Notes under the pieces: model-generated
Database searches by the model: none
Seen by the model: the letters and a program-made list of their open reading frames with translations, nothing else
What the model was told of the DNA's origin: nothing
Position numbers and translations under genes: made by a program
Shown: positions 23,633-31,216 of the stretch, piece by piece
Numbering within the stretch: the first letter of the stretch is position 1
Layout of the letters: the number at the start of each line of letters is the position of its first letter
Assembly: GCA_902806275.1 (NCBI GenBank)
Contig: CADCVY010000107.1
Location: 1 to 39,849 of the forward strand
Direction: 5' to 3'
Origin: an uncultured Sphingomonas sp.
Lineage (GTDB): Bacteria > Pseudomonadota > Alphaproteobacteria > Sphingomonadales > Sphingomonadaceae
Length of the DNA: 39,849 bases

Positions 23633-25825
23633 CTATTGGCTGGCCGCCGGCGCGACCGGCTTGGCAGCGCTGCCGAACGTGCGCTTGATCGTCAGTCCGA
23701 AGTTGCGGTGGCGATTGCGCTCCCGGAGCTCGTCGATCTCATCTTCGACGAGTGCCCGATTGGGGAAGTAACGCAGACGCCGGCGGTTGCCGCTGGTTCC
23801 GAGCGCGTTGTCGAGGTCGAGCGTGATGGAGGTGCGCGCGTCGGGCCGGTACTCGACGAAAGCGGTGCCGTACGGCCGGCCATTGTAGTTGATGTCGAAC
23901 TCATCCGTGCGGAAGAAGGTGAAGCGGTCGCGGTCGCTGACGGCGAAACCATAGGACCACGGGCCGGCGTCGCGGCGGACGTCGAAGCGCCATTCCCAAT
24001 CGGGGAAGTAGTCGCTGAAGTTCCGCTGCTCGCCGCTGATCGGGTCCTCCACCCGGGTCCGCCGAAGCGTGCCGTCGAACTTGGCGCGAAAGCCCGGCCA
24101 CAGGGCGCTTAGCGGCGCATCGACCGTTAGCGTGGCGAACATATGCTTGCCGGTCCCGAGGTTGCCCGGGGCGTCGAAGAAGCGCTCGCTTTCCGCGTCG
24201 AAGATAAGAACGCGATCCTGGAGCTTGCTGATGTGATCGTAGCCCAGGTCCAGCTTGACCAGACCGTCCCCGAGAATCGGCCGATCGCCGGTCAGCCGGA
24301 ATTCCCACGCGCGCTGGGGCTGCAGGTTCTCGTTGCCGGCATTGATGCGGTCGGTGGACAGCTCGGCAACCGTGACGAAATCGTAGAAGTCTAACTGCGC
24401 GACGGTTCGCTTGACTGAGAACTGCGTGTGCCAACCGCCGCCGGGCTTCCAGTCCACGGTAAGGCTGGGCTTGTAGAATGCCAGCTTGCGGTTTGCCTGA
24501 GCATCGCCGCTGACCTTCAGCCGCGACAATTCATAACGCATGCCGGCGTCGACGCGAAGGTTGGGGTTGAAGCTCCTGCCGACATTGATGAAAGCCTCGC
24601 CGCGCTTCTCCTTGACGTTGACTTTGGCGACCGGGAGATCGATCTCTGTCCTCGAACCATCGGGATTGACGACCAGCAGTTCCGTCGAGTTGTCGAGCGT
24701 GTTGAGCACGGCTTCGCCGCCCACTTCCCATGACAGACCCCACAGGCTCTGGCGGGTCCAGGAGAGCCGCCCGATCGTTTCGTTCAACTGGGCGAGCTGC
24801 GTCTGCTCGAAACCGCCCACCTGCGTCGCCTCGTCTTCAAGCAGGCCGTTACGGACGACCTGGGCGTCGAAATTGTCGCGCTTGCGACGGGTCGCGAGCC
24901 CGAGCAGCTTGATCGCCCCTCCGGCCAGCGGCCGCGTGACGTCGCCCCCAATTTCGAACGTCGGGCGATCGTAGTCCTGCAGCAAAGAGTCGTCGCGGTC
25001 CGGTTCGCCGGTCACCGACACCCGGTTCCTCTGCGTCAGGTCGAACTGGCCCGGCGACCAGCGCGCATTGAAGTGCATCGATTGGTCTGGAGCGCGCTCC
25101 AGCCCCCAGCTGCCCGCAAGGTAGGGGTCGAAATCGCTGTACGAATTGAACTTGCGCCGGAACTCCAGGAGGTCGCCCGTGCCCGGATCGGTCAGCGTAT
25201 CGGTGCCTTCCTCGAGGTTGACGACATTGTTGAAGCCGCCCGACAGGTTGACGGTCGCAGCTCCGCGCCGGATGAGCACCGATGCAGAGCCGTCCGGAAC
25301 CACTTTGCCCGTGTAGAGCCGTCGGAGCGAACCCGTCGCGTTGCCGTCAAGCCCGCCTTCCGCGGATAGCAAGATGTTGAGCACTTGGCTGCGGCTGGCA
25401 TAATCTGCCCCATAGAGGCTACCGGGACCGACCTGCACGCTCGTCACCCGGCTAGCCGGGATCCGCTGCAGCGTTGCTTCGAGCGATTCCGATTTTGAGC
25501 TCGGGCGCGCCCCGTTGAAGACGACGTTGCCGGCCGCGGCAGCAAAGCCGCGGACGTCCTGATCGCCCAGATCGAGGCTGAACCCGGGGACACGCCGCGC
25601 GATGTCGAGCGCGGTGCGGGGCGCATATTGGGCGAAGAAGGCGGCGTCGTAGCTGGTGGGCCCGCTCGTTCGCGCGACCGGCACGTCCGTTGCAGGCTGA
25701 TCTCCGGCCACAGCCGCGGACGGTTGTTCGCCGGGCGCAGTCTGGGCGAGGGCTGCATTGCCGACGGCGAGCGCCACCGTTCCGACCGTCGAAAGCGAGA
25801 AAGCCCGCACTGCGTATCCCCTCAT
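23633..25825 (-). CDS. TonB-dependent receptor-like outer membrane protein
   Basis: Predicted outer-membrane beta-barrel with an N-terminal plug, 730 residues. A signal peptide ends near ALAQTA (residue 30). The plug is short: RTALDIARRVPGFSLDLGDQDVRGFAAAAGNVVFNGARPSSKSE, then RIPASRVTSVQVGPGSLYGADYASRSQVLNI. The remainder alternates beta-strands rich in Trp, Tyr and Arg/Asp turns. I see no clear TonB box, so transport may differ from classical siderophore receptors. An ATG at 25825 opens the frame, but a GTG at 25810 (residue 6) has the better ribosome site, GAGGGG with 7 nt spacing. The convergent layout with type I secretion genes gives no certain functional link. The ligand is unknown. 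Confidence 0.85.
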   Translation of the reverse strand: MRGYAVRAFSLSTVGTVALAVGNAALAQTAPGEQPSAAVAGDQPATDVPVARTSGPTSYDAAFFAQYAPRTALDIARRVPGFSLDLGDQDVRGFAAAAGNVVFNGARPSSKSESLEATLQRIPASRVTSVQVGPGSLYGADYASRSQVLNILLSAEGGLDGNATGSLRRLYTGKVVPDGSASVLIRRGAATVNLSGGFNNVVNLEEGTDTLTDPGTGDLLEFRRKFNSYSDFDPYLAGSWGLERAPDQSMHFNARWSPGQFDLTQRNRVSVTGEPDRDDSLLQDYDRPTFEIGGDVTRPLAGGAIKLLGLATRRKRDNFDAQVVRNGLLEDEATQVGGFEQTQLAQLNETIGRLSWTRQSLWGLSWEVGGEAVLNTLDNSTELLVVNPDGSRTEIDLPVAKVNVKEKRGEAFINVGRSFNPNLRVDAGMRYELSRLKVSGDAQANRKLAFYKPSLTVDWKPGGGWHTQFSVKRTVAQLDFYDFVTVAELSTDRINAGNENLQPQRAWEFRLTGDRPILGDGLVKLDLGYDHISKLQDRVLIFDAESERFFDAPGNLGTGKHMFATLTVDAPLSALWPGFRAKFDGTLRRTRVEDPISGEQRNFSDYFPDWEWRFDVRRDAGPWSYGFAVSDRDRFTFFRTDEFDINYNGRPYGTAFVEYRPDARTSITLDLDNALGTSGNRRRLRYFPNRALVEDEIDELRERNRHRNFGLTIKRTFGSAAKPVAPAASQ

Positions 25826-25852
25826 TGTTGTTGTTCGTCGCCTAAGCGAGGT

Positions 25853-25866
25853 GTCGGCGAGCCGAC
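25853..25866. promoter_or_regulatory. perfect inverted repeat upstream of the receptor gene
   Basis: GTCGGC-GA-GCCGAC lies about 30-45 nt before the receptor start. It could be an operator or an mRNA hairpin. I do not recognise a specific regulator. Confidence 0.25.
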
Positions 25867-25938
25867 GATAGCTGTTCGATCAATCGACAGACGGTTCGAC
25901 AGGAAGCCGCCACGGGCAGGGCCAACCGGACCCCCGCC

Positions 25939-26814
25939 TCAGTGCCGGCGCCCGAAGATCTTGCGCTCGACGAGGTCGCCGACCGACGGCTGCCCTCCGG
26001 CTTCGCTTTGCACCGCGCGCACGAACTCGGGCGTGATATCGAGCGCCTTGAGCTCTACAAGCTTCTGGACCGGCAGGTTGCGGTAACCGAGCCGCTCGAA
26101 ACCGGCGATGTAATCCGCCGTGATATTCATCACGCGCATCTGCACCAGGTCGTCGGGGTCCATGTTGCCGTGACCGCCACGGACGAAGCCGCCGATGTAC
26201 TGCGGGGTGATGTTCAGTGCCTTGAACTGCACCAACGTGTCGATGGAGGCCGGCCGGTATCCGACCTGGGCGAGTCCGCGGATGTACGAGCCGTCGACGC
26301 CGAGCGCGGTCAGCGCCATCAGGTCGTCGACCGTCGGCGTCGGGTACCGCGCCGCGGCAACGGCTTCGATCAGCTCGCCCCGGGCATTGATCGCCATAAG
26401 CCCGAACGCCTGATCCCGGGTTGGCCGTCCGATGCCGCGGCTGGCCAGGAGCTGGGTGAAGCGCGCGTCGGGCGAAAAGCGGCAATTGCCGCTGGCGTAA
26501 GCGTTCCCGCCCTGACCGGAGCAATCCAGGCGTCCGGCTTCTCGGACCAGGGCGAAGCGGATCGGGTGCGTGCCGGCCGCCCGGAAGCTCGCAGCGTCGA
26601 GGCCCACCAGGTGCGGCGGGTGGAAGCTGGTCGACCAATTGTTGTCGCCCCGGTGCCGGTCGCGATCGAGGTCGCGGAACTCGGCGCGGATCTCGCCGTC
26701 ACGCGACGGCTCTAGCGTAAAGCCGATCCACTCGACACCCTGCGCGGTGCACGCCGAAGCGATCGACAGCGATGCGAGGAACAATGCGCAAAGGAATGCG
26801 AGACATTTGTTCAT
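25939..26814 (-). CDS. secreted protein with four to five tandem 29-residue repeats
   Basis: Function unknown. The 291 residues begin with a signal peptide (MNKCLAFLCALFLASLSIAS...AQG). Residues 25-160 form a globular part with one likely disulfide pair (LDCSGQG...SGNCRF). From residue 163 to the end run repeats with an exact 29-residue period, starting DDLMALTALGVDGSYI, DTLVQFKALNITPQYI, DDLVQMRVMNITADYI, QKLVELKALDITPEFV and a partial GDLVERK. Consensus: D-x-L-V-x-(L/M/F)-K-A-L-(G/N)-I-T-x-x-Y-I, which looks like a helix pair. The neighbouring M56 protease ends in the same repeats. The ATG at 26814 has AAGGAG 7 nt before it. It is probably the third gene of the blaI operon. Confidence 0.8.
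   Translation of the reverse strand: MNKCLAFLCALFLASLSIASACTAQGVEWIGFTLEPSRDGEIRAEFRDLDRDRHRGDNNWSTSFHPPHLVGLDAASFRAAGTHPIRFALVREAGRLDCSGQGGNAYASGNCRFSPDARFTQLLASRGIGRPTRDQAFGLMAINARGELIEAVAAARYPTPTVDDLMALTALGVDGSYIRGLAQVGYRPASIDTLVQFKALNITPQYIGGFVRGGHGNMDPDDLVQMRVMNITADYIAGFERLGYRNLPVQKLVELKALDITPEFVRAVQSEAGGQPSVGDLVERKIFGRRH
25942..26328 (-). repeat. coding tandem repeat, 29 residues (87 bp) per unit, secreted protein
   Basis: Four complete units and a 13-residue fifth, residues 163-291 of the secreted protein. Spacing is exactly 29 residues each time; the conserved positions are Leu3, Lys/Arg7, Ile/Val11, Thr/Asp12, Tyr/Phe15 and Ile/Val16. Confidence 0.85.
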
Positions 26815-26921
26815 GGTCGGTCTCCTTCTGGAAGGCTGGGCAAGCGCCGCCCGTTCGCCCAAACACGGGCGTGCAAAGCTTCGGAAATGTGCAGGGCTGG
26901 CTAGCTTAGGAGCGGCTCAGG

Positions 26922-28787
26922 TCAGCCGCCGTCAGGGTCGAGGTCTGGATCGGGATCCCGTAGCGGATTCCAGCCGGGCGGCGGCACTCGCGGTGCGACC
27001 GGCAGCCGCATCGATTTGAGGTCCCGGGCGCTAACGCCCAGCGCCCGCATTTCGACCAGCTGGTCGGCATTGCGGAAGACGTAGCCCGACCCGCGCAGGC
27101 TGCGGACGTAATGCGGCCTGATGCCGACCGCGAACAGCTCGATGAAGTCGTCGAAGGAGGCGTTGACCCCGGCTGCGCGCATCTCGCGAACGTAGCTGCC
27201 GTTGATGCCGATCGCGCGCGCCTGGGTGAGATGTTCTTCGTCGATGTTGCGGAACCCGGCGGCGACCATGTCGCGCGCATATTCCGGCGTGACTCCGACG
27301 GCCTTCATGCCAGCGAAGTCCGATGCTTCGAGCCGCGCCAGCCGCGGCGCCGCGGCCCGCATGGCGGCGACATATTCGGGACTCACGCCGCTAGCCTTGA
27401 GGTGGATCGCACGGTCGATGTCGCGGTCGCGAAGGGCCTGTTGCGCGGCTTTGACCCCTTCGCCGGCGCGATGGACGCCTTCGCGAGCGCGGTCACTGCC
27501 TTCGCGGATGCGGTCGGCAGCTTCACGCACCCGCTCCGCCGCCTCGAGCCTGCGCTCCAGCGCATCTTCGCGCCTGCGCTCCGCGTCGCTCTCGTAAATC
27601 TCCCACCCGTCCACGGCGATCTCGCCCGCAGACGCGGCGGCCATCGCGGTCGTCACCGACGTGCTCACGCCATCGGCGATGATGCTTGCAAGGTCGGCCG
27701 GGGCATCGCTGCCGACGTAATAAGGCGCGGTCGGCCCGCTTCCATCTTCAGCTCCCGTCGCGTGCGCCGCTTTGAACATTGCTGAGCGACCACCCGGTGC
27801 AAGGGTCAAAGCGGCAAGCGGGGCGGCGATCAGCACCGCTCCAACCGCAACCCCCAAAGCGAACGGCCGCGCTGCCGGGCCGCGTGCCGAACCCCCGTCC
27901 AGCACGCGTGCAACCCGGCGTGCGAGCGAGTTCTTGGACGGAGCGACGCCATGGGCGCCAAGCAGCAGGCCGGGGCACTCATGGCGCGCCACGCCGACCA
28001 GCAACTGGGCATAGTCCGTGTCCGGGATGTCGGACCCGAGCACCGCGTCGTCGGCAGCTTCCTCGCGCAGCTGGTGCGCTTCGCGGGCAAGTACCCAGAC
28101 GAGCGGGTTGAACCAGAACAGCGCGGTCGCGACGCGCGCCAGCAGCAGCTTGATCCAGTCCATTCGGGCGATGTGGGCAAGCTCGTGGGCAATGATCGCT
28201 TCGGCTTCGCCCGACGCTTCGACGGCACGGCTGTTGAGCAGGATGACGGGGCGCATCAGCCCCCAGCTGATCGGCGAGGCGAGATCGTCGCTGGTCAGCA
28301 AAGCGGTGCCATGCTTGAAGCCCATGCGCCGCTGAGCGCGCGCGAGGGCGCTAAGCCAGTGAGCGTCGACCAGCACGTCAGCGCGGGCGCGAAGGGTTAT
28401 CAGCCGCGCCAACGCGAGAACGGTGAGGAAGAGCAGGAGCGCTGCCGGTAGCGCATAGGCCGCGCTGGCGAGGGCCGCCGAGCTGATGCTCAGGTTGGAT
28501 GGCGCCCCAGCGGATGCGGGGCCTGGCAACGCCGTCACGGCCACCTTTGTGCCCGCTGGCGCAGCAGCCGGATCGACATGCGGGGCCTCGCCGAGCAGGG
28601 CCGGGGCCTCGACCGTCCAGCTCGGGAGCACCAGCGGCGCCAACGCCAGCAGCACCAGCGCGACAAGCCCAATGTGCGCGACCCACGAACGTTCGGCTGC
28701 GGAGCGGCGCTTCATCATCGCCAGCAAGCCCAGCGTTGCCCCCGCGACGAGCATTGACTTGAGCGCGATCGCAACGAGCACCAGCAT
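26922..28787 (-). CDS. BlaR1/MecR1-like M56 membrane metalloprotease with C-terminal repeats
   Basis: Predicted signal-transducing protease that on stimulus cleaves or inactivates the partner BlaI repressor. The 621 residues have N-terminal helices at about 2-24 and 36-56, a third near 100-130, then the zinc motif HELAH (H201, E202, H205) in AIIAHELAHIARMDW, the REEAADDAVL block, and a further helix near 325. Instead of the penicillin-binding sensor of BlaR1, the exposed C-terminal part is a charged coiled coil (residues 395-457, Glu/Arg/Ala) followed by about four and a half 28-31-residue repeats (458-597) and an Asp/Pro tail. The ATG at 28787 shares a base with the blaI stop (TGATG). Confidence 0.88.
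   Translation of the reverse strand: MLVLVAIALKSMLVAGATLGLLAMMKRRSAAERSWVAHIGLVALVLLALAPLVLPSWTVEAPALLGEAPHVDPAAAPAGTKVAVTALPGPASAGAPSNLSISSAALASAAYALPAALLLFLTVLALARLITLRARADVLVDAHWLSALARAQRRMGFKHGTALLTSDDLASPISWGLMRPVILLNSRAVEASGEAEAIIAHELAHIARMDWIKLLLARVATALFWFNPLVWVLAREAHQLREEAADDAVLGSDIPDTDYAQLLVGVARHECPGLLLGAHGVAPSKNSLARRVARVLDGGSARGPAARPFALGVAVGAVLIAAPLAALTLAPGGRSAMFKAAHATGAEDGSGPTAPYYVGSDAPADLASIIADGVSTSVTTAMAAASAGEIAVDGWEIYESDAERRREDALERRLEAAERVREAADRIREGSDRAREGVHRAGEGVKAAQQALRDRDIDRAIHLKASGVSPEYVAAMRAAAPRLARLEASDFAGMKAVGVTPEYARDMVAAGFRNIDEEHLTQARAIGINGSYVREMRAAGVNASFDDFIELFAVGIRPHYVRSLRGSGYVFRNADQLVEMRALGVSARDLKSMRLPVAPRVPPPGWNPLRDPDPDLDPDGG
26997..27416 (-). repeat. coding tandem repeat, 28-31 residues per unit, M56 protease
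   Basis: Units start DRAIHLKASGVSPEYV, SDFAGMKAVGVTPEYA, EHLTQARAIGINGSYV, DDFIELFAVGIRPHYV and DQLVEMRALGVSARDL. They align column by column with the 29-residue repeats of the adjacent secreted protein. Confidence 0.8.
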
Positions 28788-29167
28788 CACTTGCCTCCCT
28801 TGGCCTCGCGGGCACGGGCGATCATCGCCTCGAGTTCGTCTAGCTCTTCGGCGTCGAGCTTGTTGGTCATTCCGAGCAGGGCCGATGCGGCGCTGGCCGG
28901 TGAGCCGTTGAAGAAGACCCGCACGATGTCGCTGAGCGCGGACCTCTTGGCAGCGGTGTCGGAAACAACCGGGCTGTAGAGGAACCCGCGCTGCGACTCG
29001 CTGCGCTGGACGAAGCCCTTGTCTTCGAGCCGCTTGAGCATGGCCCGCACGGCCGAACCGCTGAGCTGGTCGGGCAGGGCATCGCAAATCTCCGCGACCG
29101 CCAAGGCGCCGCGCTCATAAAGAATGTCCACGATCTGCCGTTCGCGGGGTGGAAGCTTGCTCAGCAT
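28787..29167 (-). CDS. BlaI/MecI/CopY family transcriptional repressor
   Basis: Winged-helix DNA-binding repressor, partner of the M56 protease encoded next. The 126 residues begin MLSKLPPRERQIVDILYERG, followed by the helix-turn-helix region ALAVAEICDALPDQLSGSAVRAMLKRLEDKGFVQR, and the wing RGFLYSPVVSD. The C-terminal half (residues 75-120) is the dimerisation helix region, and a cleavage site there would release DNA binding. AGGAG lies 5 nt before the ATG at 29167. Inverted repeats just upstream are likely its own operators. No beta-lactamase gene is in the window. Confidence 0.93.
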   Translation of the reverse strand: MLSKLPPRERQIVDILYERGALAVAEICDALPDQLSGSAVRAMLKRLEDKGFVQRSESQRGFLYSPVVSDTAAKRSALSDIVRVFFNGSPASAASALLGMTNKLDAEELDELEAMIARAREAKGGK

Positions 29168-29181
29168 TGCGACTCCTAAAG

Positions 29182-29213
29182 CACTACGTTTTAGTGTGTG
29201 CTACATTTGTAGC
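29182..29213 (-). promoter_or_regulatory. candidate BlaI operators at the blaI promoter
   Basis: Two inverted repeats lie 15-46 nt upstream of blaI: the perfect GCTACA-TT-TGTAGC (29200-29213) and CACTA-CGTTT-TAGTG (29182-29196). Both contain the TACA/ACTA-type half-sites seen in BlaI/MecI operators. The first overlaps the region where a -35/-10 would be expected. Autorepression is inferred. Confidence 0.55.
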
Positions 29214-29298
29214 GTGAGCGCAAGACCAAATCGAAGGGAAATGTGCGCAGACTGCTGTGATCATGCTAAATGCCCGCGTGCGCCTTGGGGGAAAATCA

Positions 29299-29787
29299 AT
29301 GCGAATACTAACTTGCGCGATCATTGGCGGCCTGGCGGTTTCCGCTTCGCCCGCCGCAGCCTCGTGGCAGGCAGCCAACCCTGCGGTTCAAGCCGCGGCG
29401 CGGACACCGCGCGTTGCTGCGGCACTCGCCGCCACCGAGCGGATGGATCGCGCCATCCTCACGCGCGATGCCAGGGAGTTCTCGGCGGTCTTTGCCGACG
29501 ATGCCGTGGTCAACAACCCGTTCAACCGGATTGCCCGCAAGGCTGATGCCGAGCGTAACCTCGCGACTGGCCTGATCGACTACACGTCGCTCGAACGCGT
29601 GATCGAATATGCGGCCGAGCGCGGCGAGCACGACGTGGTGCTGATGGGCGAAGAGGTGCTCACTCCGGTGGGCAAGGCCAAGTTCGCGGGCGAGAAGATT
29701 CGCCGCCGAACGACCGAAGTATGGAGCGACGCGAGCGGGCAGTGGAAGCTGTCGCTGCGACAGGCAACGATCTATCGCACCAAGTAG
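29299..29787 (+). CDS. secreted SnoaL/NTF2-like (DUF4440-type) protein
   Basis: Function unknown. The 162 residues start with a signal peptide (MRILTCAIIGGLAVSASPAAA, cut near 22), and the rest fits the small cone-shaped NTF2-like fold: an N-terminal helix with ERMDRAILTRDAREFSAVFADDAVVNNPF (residues 50-80), then beta-strands ending EVWSDASGQWKLSLRQATIY. This helix-then-strand pattern with a final W-K-L-x-x-x-Q-A-T strand is typical of DUF4440 proteins. The frame opens 42 nt earlier, but the ATG at 29299 puts the signal peptide at the N-terminus and follows GGGGGAAAA. It diverges from blaI across 131 bp that hold the operators. Confidence 0.75.
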   Translation: MRILTCAIIGGLAVSASPAAASWQAANPAVQAAARTPRVAAALAATERMDRAILTRDAREFSAVFADDAVVNNPFNRIARKADAERNLATGLIDYTSLERVIEYAAERGEHDVVLMGEEVLTPVGKAKFAGEKIRRRTTEVWSDASGQWKLSLRQATIYRTK

Positions 29788-29825
29788 CCGGTGCCGGTTG
29801 CCTGTTCGTGCCGGGCTGCGGGGTG

Positions 29826-29916
<91 letters not shown>

Positions 29917-30017
29917 GCTGGACCGCGTGCCGCCTATCGCCTGACGCGCCATGTCGTGCAAGGCGCGCGGTGAACCTGCTGGCGCGTTGCGGGTTAACAG
30001 CACTAGCCTCGGCTGTG

Positions 30018-31172
30018 ATGAGGAGCGTTGCGTTGCGAGTATTGGGCGGGATTGCGCTGGCGGCCGCGTCGGCGATGGCGCTGGCAACGCCGTCGGCACA
30101 GGTGCAGCAAGAAAGACCGCGGCCGCAAACGGGACAGGCTGTGCAGGTCGCCCAGGCGCAGCCGGTGACCATCCACCGTACGCAATACCCTTATGCCGCT
30201 CCGGCCCCACAGGCCGCCAGGCCCTTCGAGCAGTACAAGGCGTACCTTGCCGGCCGCGCGCGCAGCGCCGGCATTCGCGAGGCGACGATCCAGGCCGTCG
30301 TCCCTTATCTGCGGCTGAACCAGCGGGCGATGGAGCTTGATCGGGCCCAGCGTCCGACCCCTTCAAGCAACAGCAATAATCCGCCGGCCTTCGGCACCTA
30401 TCTCAACCGGCACATCACCTCGTCGCTGATCAATCGCGGCCAGGCGCGCTATTCCGCGCATTGGCCGAACCTGTCGCGCATCCAGCAGCTCTACGGCGTC
30501 GATCCTGCCGTGATTATGGCGATCTACGGCAAGGAGACGAGCTATGGTTCAGTAACGGGCAGCTTCGACCTGCTCGAGGCGCTTGCCAGCCTCGGCTACG
30601 AAGGCCGCCGGCGCCAGTTCTTCGAGGACGAGTTCCTCGCCGCGCTCAAGCTGGTCGACCAGGGCGTGCAGCGCTCGACGCTCAAGGGAAGCTATGCCGG
30701 CGCTACCGGTTTTCCGCAGTTCATGCCGACCGTCGCCCTGAGGCTCCGCGCCGATGGCAACGGCGACGGCTATGCCGATATCTGGCGCAGCGAGGCAGAT
30801 GCTTTTGCATCCGTCGCCAACTACCTGCGCGACGCCGGCTGGAAGCGCGATGTGCCGTGGGGCGTGGCGGTTCGGATCCCCCCGACGCTCAACCGGGCGG
30901 CGATCCGTTCGCTGGTCGCTCCCACCCGCTGCCCGGCGGTCTACCGGCGCCACAGCCGCTGGCTGACGGTTGCCCAATGGCGTGCGCTCGGCGTGGTGCC
31001 GACGGGCAGGACGCTTCCGGACACCGAACTTGCGAGCCTGATGGAGACACCGGGCGCCTACGCCGACGCCTATCTCCTCACCAACAATTACCGGGCGATC
31101 CTCGATTATAATTGTTCAAACTATTACGCGATGGGCGTCGGGCTGCTGGCGAACGCGATAGCGCGGCGGTAG
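30018..31172 (+). CDS. lytic murein transglycosylase (MltB/SLT_2 family)
   Basis: Cleaves peptidoglycan glycan strands to 1,6-anhydro-muropeptides in the periplasm. The 384 residues begin with a signal peptide (MRSVALRVLGGIALAAASAMA) and a Gln/Pro-rich linker to about residue 65. The catalytic Glu is in IMAIYGKETSYGSVTG (equivalent to Glu162 of E. coli Slt35), followed by FDLLEALASLGYEGRRRQFFEDEFLAAL and the substrate-groove block SYAGATGFPQFMPT, then DGYADIW and a C-terminal domain. An in-frame GTG at 29970 would add 16 residues; the ATG at 30018 gives the cleaner signal peptide. No lipobox is seen, so the enzyme is soluble or loosely attached, unlike E. coli MltB. Confidence 0.9.
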   Translation: MRSVALRVLGGIALAAASAMALATPSAQVQQERPRPQTGQAVQVAQAQPVTIHRTQYPYAAPAPQAARPFEQYKAYLAGRARSAGIREATIQAVVPYLRLNQRAMELDRAQRPTPSSNSNNPPAFGTYLNRHITSSLINRGQARYSAHWPNLSRIQQLYGVDPAVIMAIYGKETSYGSVTGSFDLLEALASLGYEGRRRQFFEDEFLAALKLVDQGVQRSTLKGSYAGATGFPQFMPTVALRLRADGNGDGYADIWRSEADAFASVANYLRDAGWKRDVPWGVAVRIPPTLNRAAIRSLVAPTRCPAVYRRHSRWLTVAQWRALGVVPTGRTLPDTELASLMETPGAYADAYLLTNNYRAILDYNCSNYYAMGVGLLANAIARR

Positions 31173-31216
31173 ACGGGGACCCTAGCATTTCAATCGGGGG
31201 TTTAAGCTTTCCACCT

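Noticed and set aside
27383-27600. Short direct repeats in the M56 gene as a CRISPR or DNA repeat array
   Set aside because: The repetition is Arg/Glu/Ala codons of a coiled coil in frame; there are no regular spacers and no cas genes.
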